Below, one piece after another: positions 14,641-22,615 of a stretch of 30,101 nt of DNA. Made by a program: the position numbers and the translations under genes. Under the pieces are notes generated by a model. It was not told the DNA's origin, did not search any database, and saw only the letters and a program-made list of their open reading frames with translations. Within the stretch, counting starts at the first letter, position 1. Each line of letters begins with the position of its first letter. The DNA is taken from assembly GCA_044433115.1 (NCBI GenBank), contig JAWXTY010000025.1, positions 1 through 30,101 on the forward strand, written 5' to 3'. This DNA comes from CAKUIA01 sp044433115. Lineage in GTDB: Bacteria; Verrucomicrobiota; Verrucomicrobiia; Opitutales; Intestinicryptomonadaceae.

Positions 14641-16053
14641 ATGGCAGCTAAAGATGATATAGTTCTCGGCTTTGAACGAGGAATTGGCGACTTTAAGGAA
14701 GCTGAAGATTATGCTTATGACGCTGGAGTTGGGCTAAATGAAGATGTGGTTAATTACATATCTAAAATCAAGGGCGAAGACGAGGACATAAGGCAATTTA
14801 GGCAAAGGGCTTTAAAGGTATTTTTTGCTAAGGAAAACCCAACGCACTGGGGTAGCGAAAAGCTTAATGACTTGGATTTTCAAAAAATACGCTACTATTT
14901 AGCTAAGGGAGCAAAGAAAACTCGTTCTTGGGACGATGTTCCAGAAGATGTAAAGCGTACCTTTGAAAAGCTTGGCGTACCTGAGCAAGAGCGTGCGTTT
15001 TTGGCAGGCGTTGAAGCCCAATTCGACTCTGAAAGTGCCTACTCAAACGTAAAAGATTACCTTGAAAAGTTGGGTGTGATATTTGTAGACTCAAACGAGG
15101 GCTTAAAGAAGTATCCTGAAATATTTAAAAAGTACTTTGGCACAGTTATCCCTATTTCTGACAATAAATATTCAGCGTTAAATAGTGCTGTATTTAGTGG
15201 AGGTAGCTTTATATATGTACCTAAGGGAGTTAAGGTTCAGCAACCTTTGCAGGCGTATTTTAGAATTAACGCAGAGAATTTTGGACAGTTCGAGCGTACA
15301 TTGATTGTTGCCGACGAAGGTGCAGAATTGATGTATATGGAAGGTTGCACTGCCCCTAATTTTACTACAGATACACTCCATAGTGCTGTTGTTGAACTCG
15401 TTGCTCTAAAGGGGGCAAAAATTCAATATGTAACAGTGCAGAACTGGTCTGATAGCGTCTTTAATTTAGTTACAAAGCGTGGCATTGCTCACGAGGACGC
15501 TCAAATTAGATGGATTGACTGCAACGTAGGTTCGGGCATTACTATGAAGTACCCTGCTGTGGTTCTTCAAGGCGAAAGGGCTAGTGGCGAAGTAGTTTCT
15601 ATTGCACTCGCTAACAAAAACCAGCACCAAGACACTGGGGCAAAGATGATACACTTAGCGAGCAATACAACTTCTAATATCACGTCTAAATCTATAAGTA
15701 TTGCAGATGGCAGGGCGTCGTATAGGGGTATAGTTAGTATGCCAGAAAATGTTGAAAATTGTAAGAACAACACAGTTTGCGACGCTCTTTTAATCAATGC
15801 GACTTCTCGTACAGATACATATCCTGCTGTGGTTTGCTCAGGCAATTCTAATACTATTAATCACGAGGCAAGCGTGTCTAAACTCAATCAAGAACAGATT
15901 TTTTATATGCGTCAACGTGGGCTTTCCGAGCAAGAGGCGATTTCTCTCTTGGTAAATGGCTTTGTAAATGACTTAGTTAGGGAATTTCCATTGGAATATT
16001 CTGTGGAATTGAAGCGACTAATCGAAATAGAGATGGAAGGAGCTGTAGGATAA
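14641..16053 (+). CDS. sufB: Fe-S assembly scaffold SufB
   Basis: SufB forms the beta-helix core on which nascent Fe-S clusters are assembled together with SufC and SufD. Length (470 residues) and sequence fit SufB proper. The N-terminal region holds LKVFFAKENPTHWGSEKLND. The core holds SGGSFIYVPKGVKVQQPLQ and the VADEGAELMYMEGCTAP block. NHEASVSKLNQEQIFYMRQR closes the C-terminal SufC-binding region. The gene is coupled to both neighbours, two bases after sufC and overlapping sufD by one base (TAATG). Confidence 0.97.
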   Translation: MAAKDDIVLGFERGIGDFKEAEDYAYDAGVGLNEDVVNYISKIKGEDEDIRQFRQRALKVFFAKENPTHWGSEKLNDLDFQKIRYYLAKGAKKTRSWDDVPEDVKRTFEKLGVPEQERAFLAGVEAQFDSESAYSNVKDYLEKLGVIFVDSNEGLKKYPEIFKKYFGTVIPISDNKYSALNSAVFSGGSFIYVPKGVKVQQPLQAYFRINAENFGQFERTLIVADEGAELMYMEGCTAPNFTTDTLHSAVVELVALKGAKIQYVTVQNWSDSVFNLVTKRGIAHEDAQIRWIDCNVGSGITMKYPAVVLQGERASGEVVSIALANKNQHQDTGAKMIHLASNTTSNITSKSISIADGRASYRGIVSMPENVENCKNNTVCDALLINATSRTDTYPAVVCSGNSNTINHEASVSKLNQEQIFYMRQRGLSEQEAISLLVNGFVNDLVREFPLEYSVELKRLIEIEMEGAVG

Positions 16054-17096
16054 TGACACATTTATACCCAAGTTCTAAAGACGAAAATTGGCGTTTTGCT
16101 GATATAAAGAGCTTTTGCGAAAATGGAGTGGCAAAGTTTTTAAATATAACTAAGACAGAGCAAAATGCTTCTACTGTTTTAGATAGCATTGACTTTGATT
16201 TTGAGGCATTGACTACTTTGACCTTAGATAAAAACGGACTAAGTGGAGCTGATGATTTAGATATATCTCAAGGCGAATTTTGTGGCGAAACATCTTCTGC
16301 CTTAGAGGCTTTAGTTGCAGAAAATGCAAAAAAGGCTGTTTTGAATTTAAAGGAAAATAGCCCAAAGCTTTTGATAAAGTTGGATAGCTCTCTTAGCTTT
16401 AGCCCAAGTAATTTAGAGATAAATATTGCAAAATCTGCTGATGCTGAAATATTTGTATTGCAAGAGACTTGTGCTGAAGCATTTGTGGATTTTCTTTTAA
16501 ATGTGAATTTAGGCGAAAGCTCTAAGCTCAAAATTGTATTTATAAATAATACAGCAAAGTCTAGCTTGCTCTACACAAAGGCTAAGTTCGGTTTCGCTCA
16601 AAATTCACGCTTAGAATTGTTTAGCAAACAAGAGGGGCAATCTCCTTCTAGGGTGGAATATCACTTTGATTTGGCTGAAAAAGGTGCAAAGCTTGAGGCA
16701 ACTTGCTTTATGGAAAATCACGACAAGTGCTTGCATAATTTAAATACTTATCAAATGCACAAAGTTGGCGATACTTCAAGCAACTTGACACTTAGAAATG
16801 TTTTAAGCAATGGGGCAAAGGCAACTTTTGCAGGTTTTGTTAAGATAGAAAAAGACGCTCAATGCACTTCTGCAAAGCAATCTTGCAAGACTTTACTCTT
16901 AGATAAATCTGCTCAAATTAAGGCTCTGCCTATATTGGAAATCGAAGCAAATGACGTTGAATGTGCCCATGGCTGTGCAGTATCTATGCCAGATGAGGAG
17001 CAGATATTCTATCTCAAAGCAAGGGGTTTATCTGAAACGCAGGCTAAGAAATTGATTGCGGCAGGCTTTGTAAATTTCGATAGAGCATTTGTCTAA
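16053..17096 (+). CDS. sufD: Fe-S assembly protein SufD
   Basis: SufD is the SufB paralogue that completes the SufBC2D complex and aids iron acquisition during cluster assembly. It is 347 residues long and weakly conserved, as usual for SufD. Recognisable parts are the N-terminal SKDENWRFADIKSF (W-R-F/Y segment seen in SufD) and the C-terminal ECAHGCAVSMPDEEQIFYL, which carries the conserved His. KARGLSETQAKKLIAAGFV ends the family fold. SufE or SufU does not follow; the operon ends here, and sufS lies 2.5 kb downstream beyond rho. Confidence 0.93.
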   Translation: MTHLYPSSKDENWRFADIKSFCENGVAKFLNITKTEQNASTVLDSIDFDFEALTTLTLDKNGLSGADDLDISQGEFCGETSSALEALVAENAKKAVLNLKENSPKLLIKLDSSLSFSPSNLEINIAKSADAEIFVLQETCAEAFVDFLLNVNLGESSKLKIVFINNTAKSSLLYTKAKFGFAQNSRLELFSKQEGQSPSRVEYHFDLAEKGAKLEATCFMENHDKCLHNLNTYQMHKVGDTSSNLTLRNVLSNGAKATFAGFVKIEKDAQCTSAKQSCKTLLLDKSAQIKALPILEIEANDVECAHGCAVSMPDEEQIFYLKARGLSETQAKKLIAAGFVNFDRAFV

Positions 17097-17125
17097 TATT
17101 CTTGCGTTCTTTGCTGTTTTTGCTT

Positions 17126-17139
17126 AACTAATATTAGTT
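17126..17139. promoter_or_regulatory. Perfect 14-bp palindrome before the secreted-protein gene
   Basis: AACTAATATTAGTT lies one base before the ATG at 17141, where a ribosome site would be expected. It might be an operator or a small RNA hairpin that hides the start. In AT-rich DNA it could also be chance. Confidence 0.25.
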
Positions 17140-17140
17140 T

Positions 17141-18085
17141 ATGAAAAGAATTTTATTTATTGTATTATTTCTATTTGGCTTAAATTCTATGTATGCACAC
17201 ATAGATAGACCTGTAGATGCACTCATTTTTGAGGGTAAAACTTACGAGACTTACTCTCAGCCCTTGGGTTCTTTTGTGGGAAATGACAAGGCAAAGAAGA
17301 GATTGCTTAGCCAAAATCCAACTAATCCTCGTTTGCCAAAGCACTATTATGCTACATACGAGATTAAGGACTCTAAGCTATACTTAAACAAGGTTGAGAT
17401 TATTAAAATCAGCGACGCAACTATGCGTAAGTGGCGTATACCTCTTGCTTTGACTTATGAATTAGTGCCTCTTGAGGCAGAAAAGCTCTTTGGAAGTGGA
17501 GCTACATATCCCATTCTTTGTAATTGGTATAGTGGCGTTTTGTTCTCAACTATATTCGATGGCAGTCGCTTTTATCTAAATTTATTTAATGACAATTATT
17601 ATTTTAGCATAAAGGAGGGTGAATTTCTTTCTATGGAGGAATATTCTACAAGGAATATTTTTGCAAATTGCGTATCTAAAAACGAGGCTCATTTGATATA
17701 TAAATTTTTTACAGACAAGAGTTTTGGCTATGAGAATAAACTTATAGACTTAAGGGCAGTTGCCGACTTATCCTTTTTAAATCAAAACGAATTTTTGATA
17801 ACTAGAGATGGGAAACCCTTTAAAACTAGAGCTTTCTTTGCCTTAGATAAGAGGAAAAACCCTTGTTTATATATGCCAAGAACAGCAAACTCAGAAATGC
17901 TAAAACTATCGCTTATAGACAAATCAGGTCAAGACATAAGCGAATTTAAAACAGGCGACAGAGTCGAAGCTATAATATCTATATCCCCCTACGAAAGTCG
18001 AAATATAGCCCTTGTAGGCTTGCGAAAACTAAACGCCGACGAACTAATCTTCAGCCCAGACTTCAGCTTACGCTTAAAGCGATAG
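17141..18085 (+). CDS. Secreted protein of unknown function
   Basis: A 314-residue protein with a clear signal peptide (MKRILFIVLFLFGLNSMYAH, cleavage probably after MYA). The mature part has no repeat or motif I recognise. It is rich in aromatic residues (ATYEIKDSKLYLNKVEI, FYLNLFNDNYYFSIKEG) and looks like a mixed alpha/beta periplasmic or surface protein. There is no lipobox and no transmembrane segment after the signal. It sits 44 bases after sufD on the same strand and is closed by a very strong hairpin at 18101-18168. Read-through from the suf operon is possible but a role in Fe-S assembly is unlikely given export. Confidence 0.7.
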   Translation: MKRILFIVLFLFGLNSMYAHIDRPVDALIFEGKTYETYSQPLGSFVGNDKAKKRLLSQNPTNPRLPKHYYATYEIKDSKLYLNKVEIIKISDATMRKWRIPLALTYELVPLEAEKLFGSGATYPILCNWYSGVLFSTIFDGSRFYLNLFNDNYYFSIKEGEFLSMEEYSTRNIFANCVSKNEAHLIYKFFTDKSFGYENKLIDLRAVADLSFLNQNEFLITRDGKPFKTRAFFALDKRKNPCLYMPRTANSEMLKLSLIDKSGQDISEFKTGDRVEAIISISPYESRNIALVGLRKLNADELIFSPDFSLRLKR

Positions 18086-18100
18086 CTTTAAGCAGTGGAC

Positions 18101-18168
18101 AGTTTATCCAGCTCTGGCAAGAAAAAGCTCCTTGCAGAGCTTTTTTTCTTGCCAGAGTTGGATAAACT
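18101..18168 (+). terminator. Long hairpin terminator after the secreted-protein gene
   Basis: About 30 bases (18101-18130) pair with 18137-18168 around a CTTGCA loop, with a G-T mismatch and a two-base bulge in the A/T tract. The tip stem GAGCTTTTTTTCTT gives a T run of seven at 18141-18147. It insulates the upstream gene from the SRP RNA and rho. The stem is much longer than a normal terminator, so it may also be a REP-like palindrome. Confidence 0.7.
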
Positions 18169-18186
18169 TGCTTGTCTTATATACAA

Positions 18187-18281
18187 GCTAGGCACTATGC
18201 GACGTAGCTTTGAGCGAACCCCGCCAGATTCGGAAGGAAGCAACGGTAGTTACAAATCACGAGTGCTGTAGTTGTCCTAGC
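18187..18281 (+). ncRNA. ffs: Signal recognition particle RNA (small bacterial 4.5S type)
   Basis: The hallmark apical domain CAGATTCGGAAGGAAGCAAC (18225-18244) contains the GGAA tetraloop and the asymmetric Ffh-binding loop. The ends pair as GCTAGG (18187-18192) with CCTAGC (18276-18281), and the inner CACTA/TAGTTG strengthens the rod. About 95 nt is the normal size for the short bacterial SRP RNA. It works with Ffh and FtsY to target membrane proteins co-translationally. CCTTTTTG follows directly and may act as the terminator. Exact ends are estimated from pairing. Confidence 0.88.
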
Positions 18282-18372
18282 CCTTTTTGTAAGCTTTATT
18301 AGTCCTCTTTGTGTAAAAAGAGTGGCACTTTTAATTTTCAAGCTTAAATATATTTAAAAATGCTTTCTTTCC

Positions 18373-18401
18373 TTGTTGGATTTTATTTAGAAAGCTAAAC
18401 T
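18373..18401 (+). promoter_or_regulatory. Candidate rho promoter
   Basis: TTGTTG (18373-18378) and TAAACT (18396-18401) are 17 bases apart, giving a short leader of about a dozen bases before the rho ATG. No long regulatory leader of the kind known for autoregulated rho genes is visible. Prediction only. Confidence 0.3.
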
Positions 18402-18417
18402 ACAAAACAAAGAAATT

Positions 18418-19551
18418 ATGTCTCAAGAACAAGAAAATGAACTTCAAATAAGCCAAGTTGAGGGCGTATTTGATATGATGGCAAACCAAAATGGCATATT
18501 GCTTAACCCTAAGAGAAATGGGAAGGCTCACCCAAGCGACCCTTTTGTATCTAAAGATTTAATACGTAAATTTGGGCTAAAAAGAGGACACTTTATCTCA
18601 GCTAAGGCACATATTAGAAAGGGGCATAATAACCCTAAGGTTCGCTTTATAGAAACCGTAGATGGCATAGCTTGCACTCAGCGTAGAAAGCAAACGCCTT
18701 TTAGAGATTTAACTGTAATATCGCCAAGAGAAAAGCTTCACTTGGAAACTGCTGATGGCAAATTAACTAATAGAGTTATAGACATTTTCTGCCCTATAGG
18801 CAAGGGTACTAGAGGTCTAATCGTTGCCCCTCCAAGGACAGGTAAGACTACACTATTAAAGGATATTGCATTGGGCTTGAGCGAAAATCACCCAGAGTGC
18901 AAGGTTATAGTAGTGCTAATTGACGAACGCCCTGAGGAGGTAACTGACTTTAGAATGGATTTGCCTTTCGCTGAAATTTACGCTTCTAGTAACGACGAAA
19001 ATATGCAAATGCACTTGAGAGTTGCAGACTTGGCTATAGAGCGTGCAAAATTTATAGTAGAAGCAGGTGGCGACGCTGTTCTTTTGATGGACTCGCTAAC
19101 AAGGTTATCTAGGGCACACAATGCGTCGAAGTCAAGGGGAGGCAGAACAATGTCAGGTGGCTTGGATATTAGAGCTTTAGAAAAGCCAAGGCAAATATTT
19201 TCAGCTGCAAGAAACACAGAAGAGGGTGGCTCTTTAACTATAATTGCCTCAGCTTTGATTGAAACAGGTTCAAGAATGGACGATCTCATATTCCAAGAGT
19301 TCAAGGGAACTGGCAATATGGAAATGGTATTAGATAGAAAACTTGCAGAACAAAGAATTTGGCCTGCAATAAATTTAGCAGCTTCGGGAACTAGAAAAGA
19401 AGAGTTGTTGTTGAGTAAAAAGGAGCTAGAGGCATCGTCTTTTCTAAGGCGTGCAATGTCGAGTTCTCGTACAGAAGAGGCAACAGAAACCTTGATAGAA
19501 CGCCTTAGCCAAACTAAGACTAATGCAGAATTTTTAAAAGCTATACTCTAA
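18418..19551 (+). CDS. rho: Transcription termination factor Rho (short form)
   Basis: Rho is the hexameric RNA-dependent ATPase that pulls RNA from elongation complexes to end transcription. The 377 residues include the primary RNA-binding OB domain (about 12-100, with GVFDMMANQNGILL). Walker A is APPRTGKTT (137-145) and DERPEEVTD lies at 169-177. The DSLTRLSRAHN region, the Q-loop area GRTMSGGLD and the C-terminal IWPAINLAASGTRKEE complete it. The protein is shorter than E. coli Rho (419) because the N-terminal helical subdomain is essentially absent. No upstream in-frame start would restore it. The ATG is preceded by an A-rich leader without Shine-Dalgarno sequence. sufS follows after 25 bases on the same strand and may be co-transcribed. 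Confidence 0.96.
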   Translation: MSQEQENELQISQVEGVFDMMANQNGILLNPKRNGKAHPSDPFVSKDLIRKFGLKRGHFISAKAHIRKGHNNPKVRFIETVDGIACTQRRKQTPFRDLTVISPREKLHLETADGKLTNRVIDIFCPIGKGTRGLIVAPPRTGKTTLLKDIALGLSENHPECKVIVVLIDERPEEVTDFRMDLPFAEIYASSNDENMQMHLRVADLAIERAKFIVEAGGDAVLLMDSLTRLSRAHNASKSRGGRTMSGGLDIRALEKPRQIFSAARNTEEGGSLTIIASALIETGSRMDDLIFQEFKGTGNMEMVLDRKLAEQRIWPAINLAASGTRKEELLLSKKELEASSFLRRAMSSSRTEEATETLIERLSQTKTNAEFLKAIL

Positions 19552-19576
19552 ATTTAGAAATCACTAAGGGCTAATA

Positions 19577-20800
19577 ATGGATAATTACATAGAAAATTTA
19601 AGAAGCTTCTTTCCTATTTTACAAGAGAAGATTGAAGGCAAAAATCTCGTTTATTTAGATAATGGGGCAAGTGCTCAAAAGCCAAGGGCAATGATTTCGG
19701 CTATATCTAAATTCTACTCTAGCTATTATGCAAATATACATAGGTCAGCCCACACGATGAGTAGATTGTCGACGCTTGCTTATGAAAATGCAAGAAAGAG
19801 CATTGCTCAATTTTTCAATGTAGGCGAAGATTACGAAGTGATATTTACAAAGTCTACAACAGAGTCTTTGAACTTAGTGGCAAGAGCTTGTGGGGCAAAA
19901 TATATAAAGGAGGGCGACTGCGTTTTAGTATCTCAAATGGAGCATCACGCAAATTTAGTGCCTTGGCAAATACTTTGTCAAGAGAAGAATGCAAAGCTGA
20001 TTTTTGCAAATATCGACGCTAAGGGCAATTTAGATATGCAGGACTTAGAGGATAAATTGAGAAATAACAATGTTAAGATTGTATCGATAGCTCAAGCGTC
20101 TAATGTTTTGGGAACTGTAAATAATGTTGAAGAGATTGCTAGACTTTGCAAGGAATATGGGGCTTTATATAGCGTAGATGCTGCTCAATCTAGCCCACAC
20201 TTCTTGGTAGATTGCGAAAAAATGCGTGCAGATTTTATATCTATATCAGCTCATAAGTGCTATTCTGCTACTGGACTTGGCTTGCTTATAGGAAGAAAGT
20301 CTTTATTAAATGATATGAATGTTTATCAAGTAGGTGGCGATATGGTAGACGTAGTTGATTGGCAAAGTGCGACTTATAAGAACGCTCCAGAACGCTTTGA
20401 AGCAGGAACTCCCAATATCGAAGGGGCTATAGCATTTGGGGCGAGCGTCGAATTTTTGTCTACTTTAAATGTAGATAAGATTATTGCAAATGAGCTTGCT
20501 ATCAAAGACTTTGTCTCAGAAAGCCTAAACAAAATCAAGGGCTTGAGAGTACTTGGCAATACTTTAGATAAACTACCAATCTTTACTTTTGTACACGAAA
20601 GCATACACCCACACGATATAGCGTCCCTTTTAGACACAAACGGCATAGCTCTCAGAAGTGGCAATCACTGTGCCCAACCTTTGGGTAAACTAATGAACGC
20701 CCCAACATCATGCAGAGCCTCTTTCGCAATGTATAACACAATGCAAGAAGCAGAGTACTTTGTAGAACGCCTACAAAAAACGATTTCTTTCCTAGCTTAG
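19577..20800 (+). CDS. sufS: Cysteine desulfurase SufS
   Basis: This PLP enzyme removes sulfur from cysteine as a persulfide for Fe-S cluster assembly. The 407-residue class II (SufS/CsdA) enzyme shows YLDNGASAQKP (26-36), the TTESLNLVARA region, EHHANLVPWQ (122-131), PLP lysine Lys227 in SISAHKCYS and the active-site Cys365 in LRSGNHCAQPL. Its partners SufBCD are encoded 2.5 kb upstream on the same strand, but no sufE or sufU is present in the window. It has AAGGG five bases before the ATG. The close spacing to rho (25 bases) suggests transcription from the rho promoter. Selenocysteine lyase activity is a known alternative for this family. Confidence 0.94.
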   Translation: MDNYIENLRSFFPILQEKIEGKNLVYLDNGASAQKPRAMISAISKFYSSYYANIHRSAHTMSRLSTLAYENARKSIAQFFNVGEDYEVIFTKSTTESLNLVARACGAKYIKEGDCVLVSQMEHHANLVPWQILCQEKNAKLIFANIDAKGNLDMQDLEDKLRNNNVKIVSIAQASNVLGTVNNVEEIARLCKEYGALYSVDAAQSSPHFLVDCEKMRADFISISAHKCYSATGLGLLIGRKSLLNDMNVYQVGGDMVDVVDWQSATYKNAPERFEAGTPNIEGAIAFGASVEFLSTLNVDKIIANELAIKDFVSESLNKIKGLRVLGNTLDKLPIFTFVHESIHPHDIASLLDTNGIALRSGNHCAQPLGKLMNAPTSCRASFAMYNTMQEAEYFVERLQKTISFLA

Positions 20801-20802
20801 CA

Positions 20803-20838
20803 TTTTCAGTGGACACTGAAAAGGCTGTCCACTGAAAA
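20803..20838 (+). terminator. Terminator hairpin after sufS
   Basis: TTTTCAGTGGACA (20803-20815) pairs perfectly with TGTCCACTGAAAA (20826-20838). It follows the sufS stop by two bases. The run after the stem on the + strand is A-rich, not T-rich, so it would work as a strong stem rather than as a classical intrinsic terminator. Confidence 0.55.
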
Positions 20839-20856
20839 ATAGGCTTCGCCTATTTT
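20836..20856 (-). terminator. Terminator of the xer operon
   Basis: AAAATAGGC (20836-20844) and GCCTATTTT (20848-20856) form a 9-bp stem with a 3-nt loop. On the minus strand it ends in a T run and overlaps the xer stop codon by one base. It and the preceding hairpin insulate the convergent sufS and xer transcripts. Confidence 0.68.
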
Positions 20857-21755
20857 CAACTATGTGGGTGAGCTTTGTTGTATTCTTTTTTAATTTTTTT
20901 GAGACCTATGTGGGTGTATATTTGGGTGGTGGCGAGGTTGCTGTGTCCTAATATTTCTTGGAGTATACGTAGGTCTAAGCCATTGTTCATTAGTTCTGTG
21001 GCAAAGGAGTGGCGTAGTTTGTGGGGGCTAATGTTGCTTGGTAGGTTTGTTAGGTTTAGGTAGTTTTTTAGGTTGCGTTGTATGAGTCTTGCGTAGATTT
21101 CTTTGCCACTTTTTAAGAGAAATACATTGTCGCTACTTTGTGGGTAGTTTTTTCTAAGGAGTTTTAAGAGTGTGCTAAGCTCTTGGGTAAATGGGCAAAT
21201 TCTCTCTTTGTTGCCTTTGCCTATTATAGTCATATACATCTTATCGAAATTTATATTTTGCCACTTAAGGTTGCATAACTCGCTTATACGCAAGCCTGTA
21301 TCGTAAAAAGTGCCTATGATGACTTTGTCTCTAAACGCTTCGTATTCAGATAAAAGCCCCTTTGCATAGCAAAATTCAGGAGCGTCGATGAGGCGTGTAA
21401 CTTGCCCCTTTGTCATAAATACTGGCAAATTCTTGTCTGGGCGAGGCAAGCGAATAGACATAAATGGATTATCGCCTGCTTCATTTGTCGCTATTAGATA
21501 TTTATAAAAGGAGCTAAGAGCTGAAATTTTGTTACGTAGAGTAGTCTTTGTATAATCTTGCATAAGATAGACTATATAAGACTTGCAAGCCCTTCTGCTT
21601 GGGCAAGATATATTGTTTTCGTCGCAAGATTGCAAGAATGTCAAAAACTTTTTTAGCGACCTTTCGTAATTTTTTACGCTATGAATTGAGTATCTCTTTT
21701 GTTGGGCTATAGCGTTTATAAAAGAGTTTATCAGGCTCTCATTTCTATCGCTCAT
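20856..21755 (-). CDS. xerC: Tyrosine recombinase XerC/XerD
   Basis: Xer recombinases resolve chromosome dimers at dif. The 299-residue protein has the N-terminal SAM-like DNA-binding domain (about 5-95). The full catalytic set is Arg156 (TGLRIS), Lys180 (IGKGNKER), His245 and Arg248 (PHKLRHSF), His271 (LGHSNLATTQ) and nucleophile Tyr280 (QIYTH). Length and the PHKLRHSFATELM/KAHPHS ending look closer to XerC than XerD, but the choice is not firm, and a single-Xer system or a mobile-element integrase cannot be excluded. It is the last gene of a five-gene operon, and its start overlaps the prepilin peptidase stop by four bases (ATGA). No mobile-element genes flank it. Confidence 0.87.
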   Translation of the reverse strand: MSDRNESLINSFINAIAQQKRYSIHSVKNYERSLKKFLTFLQSCDENNISCPSRRACKSYIVYLMQDYTKTTLRNKISALSSFYKYLIATNEAGDNPFMSIRLPRPDKNLPVFMTKGQVTRLIDAPEFCYAKGLLSEYEAFRDKVIIGTFYDTGLRISELCNLKWQNINFDKMYMTIIGKGNKERICPFTQELSTLLKLLRKNYPQSSDNVFLLKSGKEIYARLIQRNLKNYLNLTNLPSNISPHKLRHSFATELMNNGLDLRILQEILGHSNLATTQIYTHIGLKKIKKEYNKAHPHS

Positions 21756-22615
21756 AGTTGGAATATTCTCTGCACGTTTTCTACATAGTTAGCTACAAAG
21801 TCCTTAAATACTAATACGTATAACAAAGCTCCAAGGGCAAGTACTGGACCAAAAGCTATCATTAGGTCTTTCTTTTGCCTTTTGAGTATAGGGATTAGAG
21901 GAAGTATTAATATAGAGCCAAAGAACGAGCCTCCCAAAATTGCAAATACTGCACCTTGCCAGCCACAAAAGGCTCCTATTAGCCCCATAAGTATAACATC
22001 GCCTTCGCCCATTGCTTCTCTATTGAAAACCACTTCGCCTATGTAGCGAATTACATAGCACAAGCCAACACCAACAGTAATCCCTGCAAAACTGCTTATG
22101 CCAGACTTAAATGCACTCAGCAAAAAGGGTGCGTTTTCTATATCTGCGTCGTGTATTTGAGGTATAGCCACAGACAATATAAAGCCTATCAAAGCTCCCC
22201 CTGCTGTAAGGAAATCAGGCAGTTCAAGAGTGTCTATATCTATGAAACTCACCACAATCATAAGGGCAGTAAAGAACATCATCACATAGCTAACAGGACT
22301 GTCTAAAAGTAGGTAGCAAGCCAAGAAGAGCAAGGCTGTAAGTAGTTCTATGAAGGGGTATCGAAATGAAATCTTTGCCCCACAGCACCTCGCCTTCCCT
22401 CGAAGAATGAACCAGCTTAAGATAGGTATATTATCGTAGGGCTTTATGCGTTTTTTGCAGACGCAAGTTGAAGGGGGCTTTACCACAGAAAGCCCCTTTG
22501 GCACTCGCAATATAACCACATTCAAGAAGCTACCTATGCACGCTCCACCTATAAATGCAAATACTGCAAAGATTATATTTGAGTAAAATAAGTATTCTTG
22601 TGCAGATATTGTCAT
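21752..22615 (-). CDS. pilD: Prepilin peptidase / N-methyltransferase (PilD, A24 family)
   Basis: This inner-membrane enzyme cleaves the leader of type IV pilins and pseudopilins and methylates the new N-terminus. The 287-residue multi-spanning protein has GSFLNVVILRVP (28-39) and the cytosolic methylase loop with DNIPILSWFILRGKARCC. The catalytic aspartates lie in SFIDIDTLELPD (Asp126/128) and GEGDVILMG (Asp206). The usual zinc knuckle CxxC...CxxC is reduced to C51-V-C53 and C77-C78. I chose ATG 22615 because it overlaps the aroE stop (ATGA); the upstream TTG would only add three residues. With comM in the window it hints at competence or pilus machinery elsewhere in the genome. Confidence 0.92.
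   Translation of the reverse strand: MTISAQEYLFYSNIIFAVFAFIGGACIGSFLNVVILRVPKGLSVVKPPSTCVCKKRIKPYDNIPILSWFILRGKARCCGAKISFRYPFIELLTALLFLACYLLLDSPVSYVMMFFTALMIVVSFIDIDTLELPDFLTAGGALIGFILSVAIPQIHDADIENAPFLLSAFKSGISSFAGITVGVGLCYVIRYIGEVVFNREAMGEGDVILMGLIGAFCGWQGAVFAILGGSFFGSILILPLIPILKRQKKDLMIAFGPVLALGALLYVLVFKDFVANYVENVQRIFQL

Noticed and set aside
18094..20815. CAGTGGACA shared by the hairpin regions at 18094 and 20807 as a repeat family
   Set aside because: Only nine bases match and the surrounding stems differ; chance or trivial similarity is enough.
20856..21755. Integrase of a mobile element
   Set aside because: The gene is embedded in a housekeeping operon, has normal Xer length and motifs, and no att-like repeats or phage genes are nearby.
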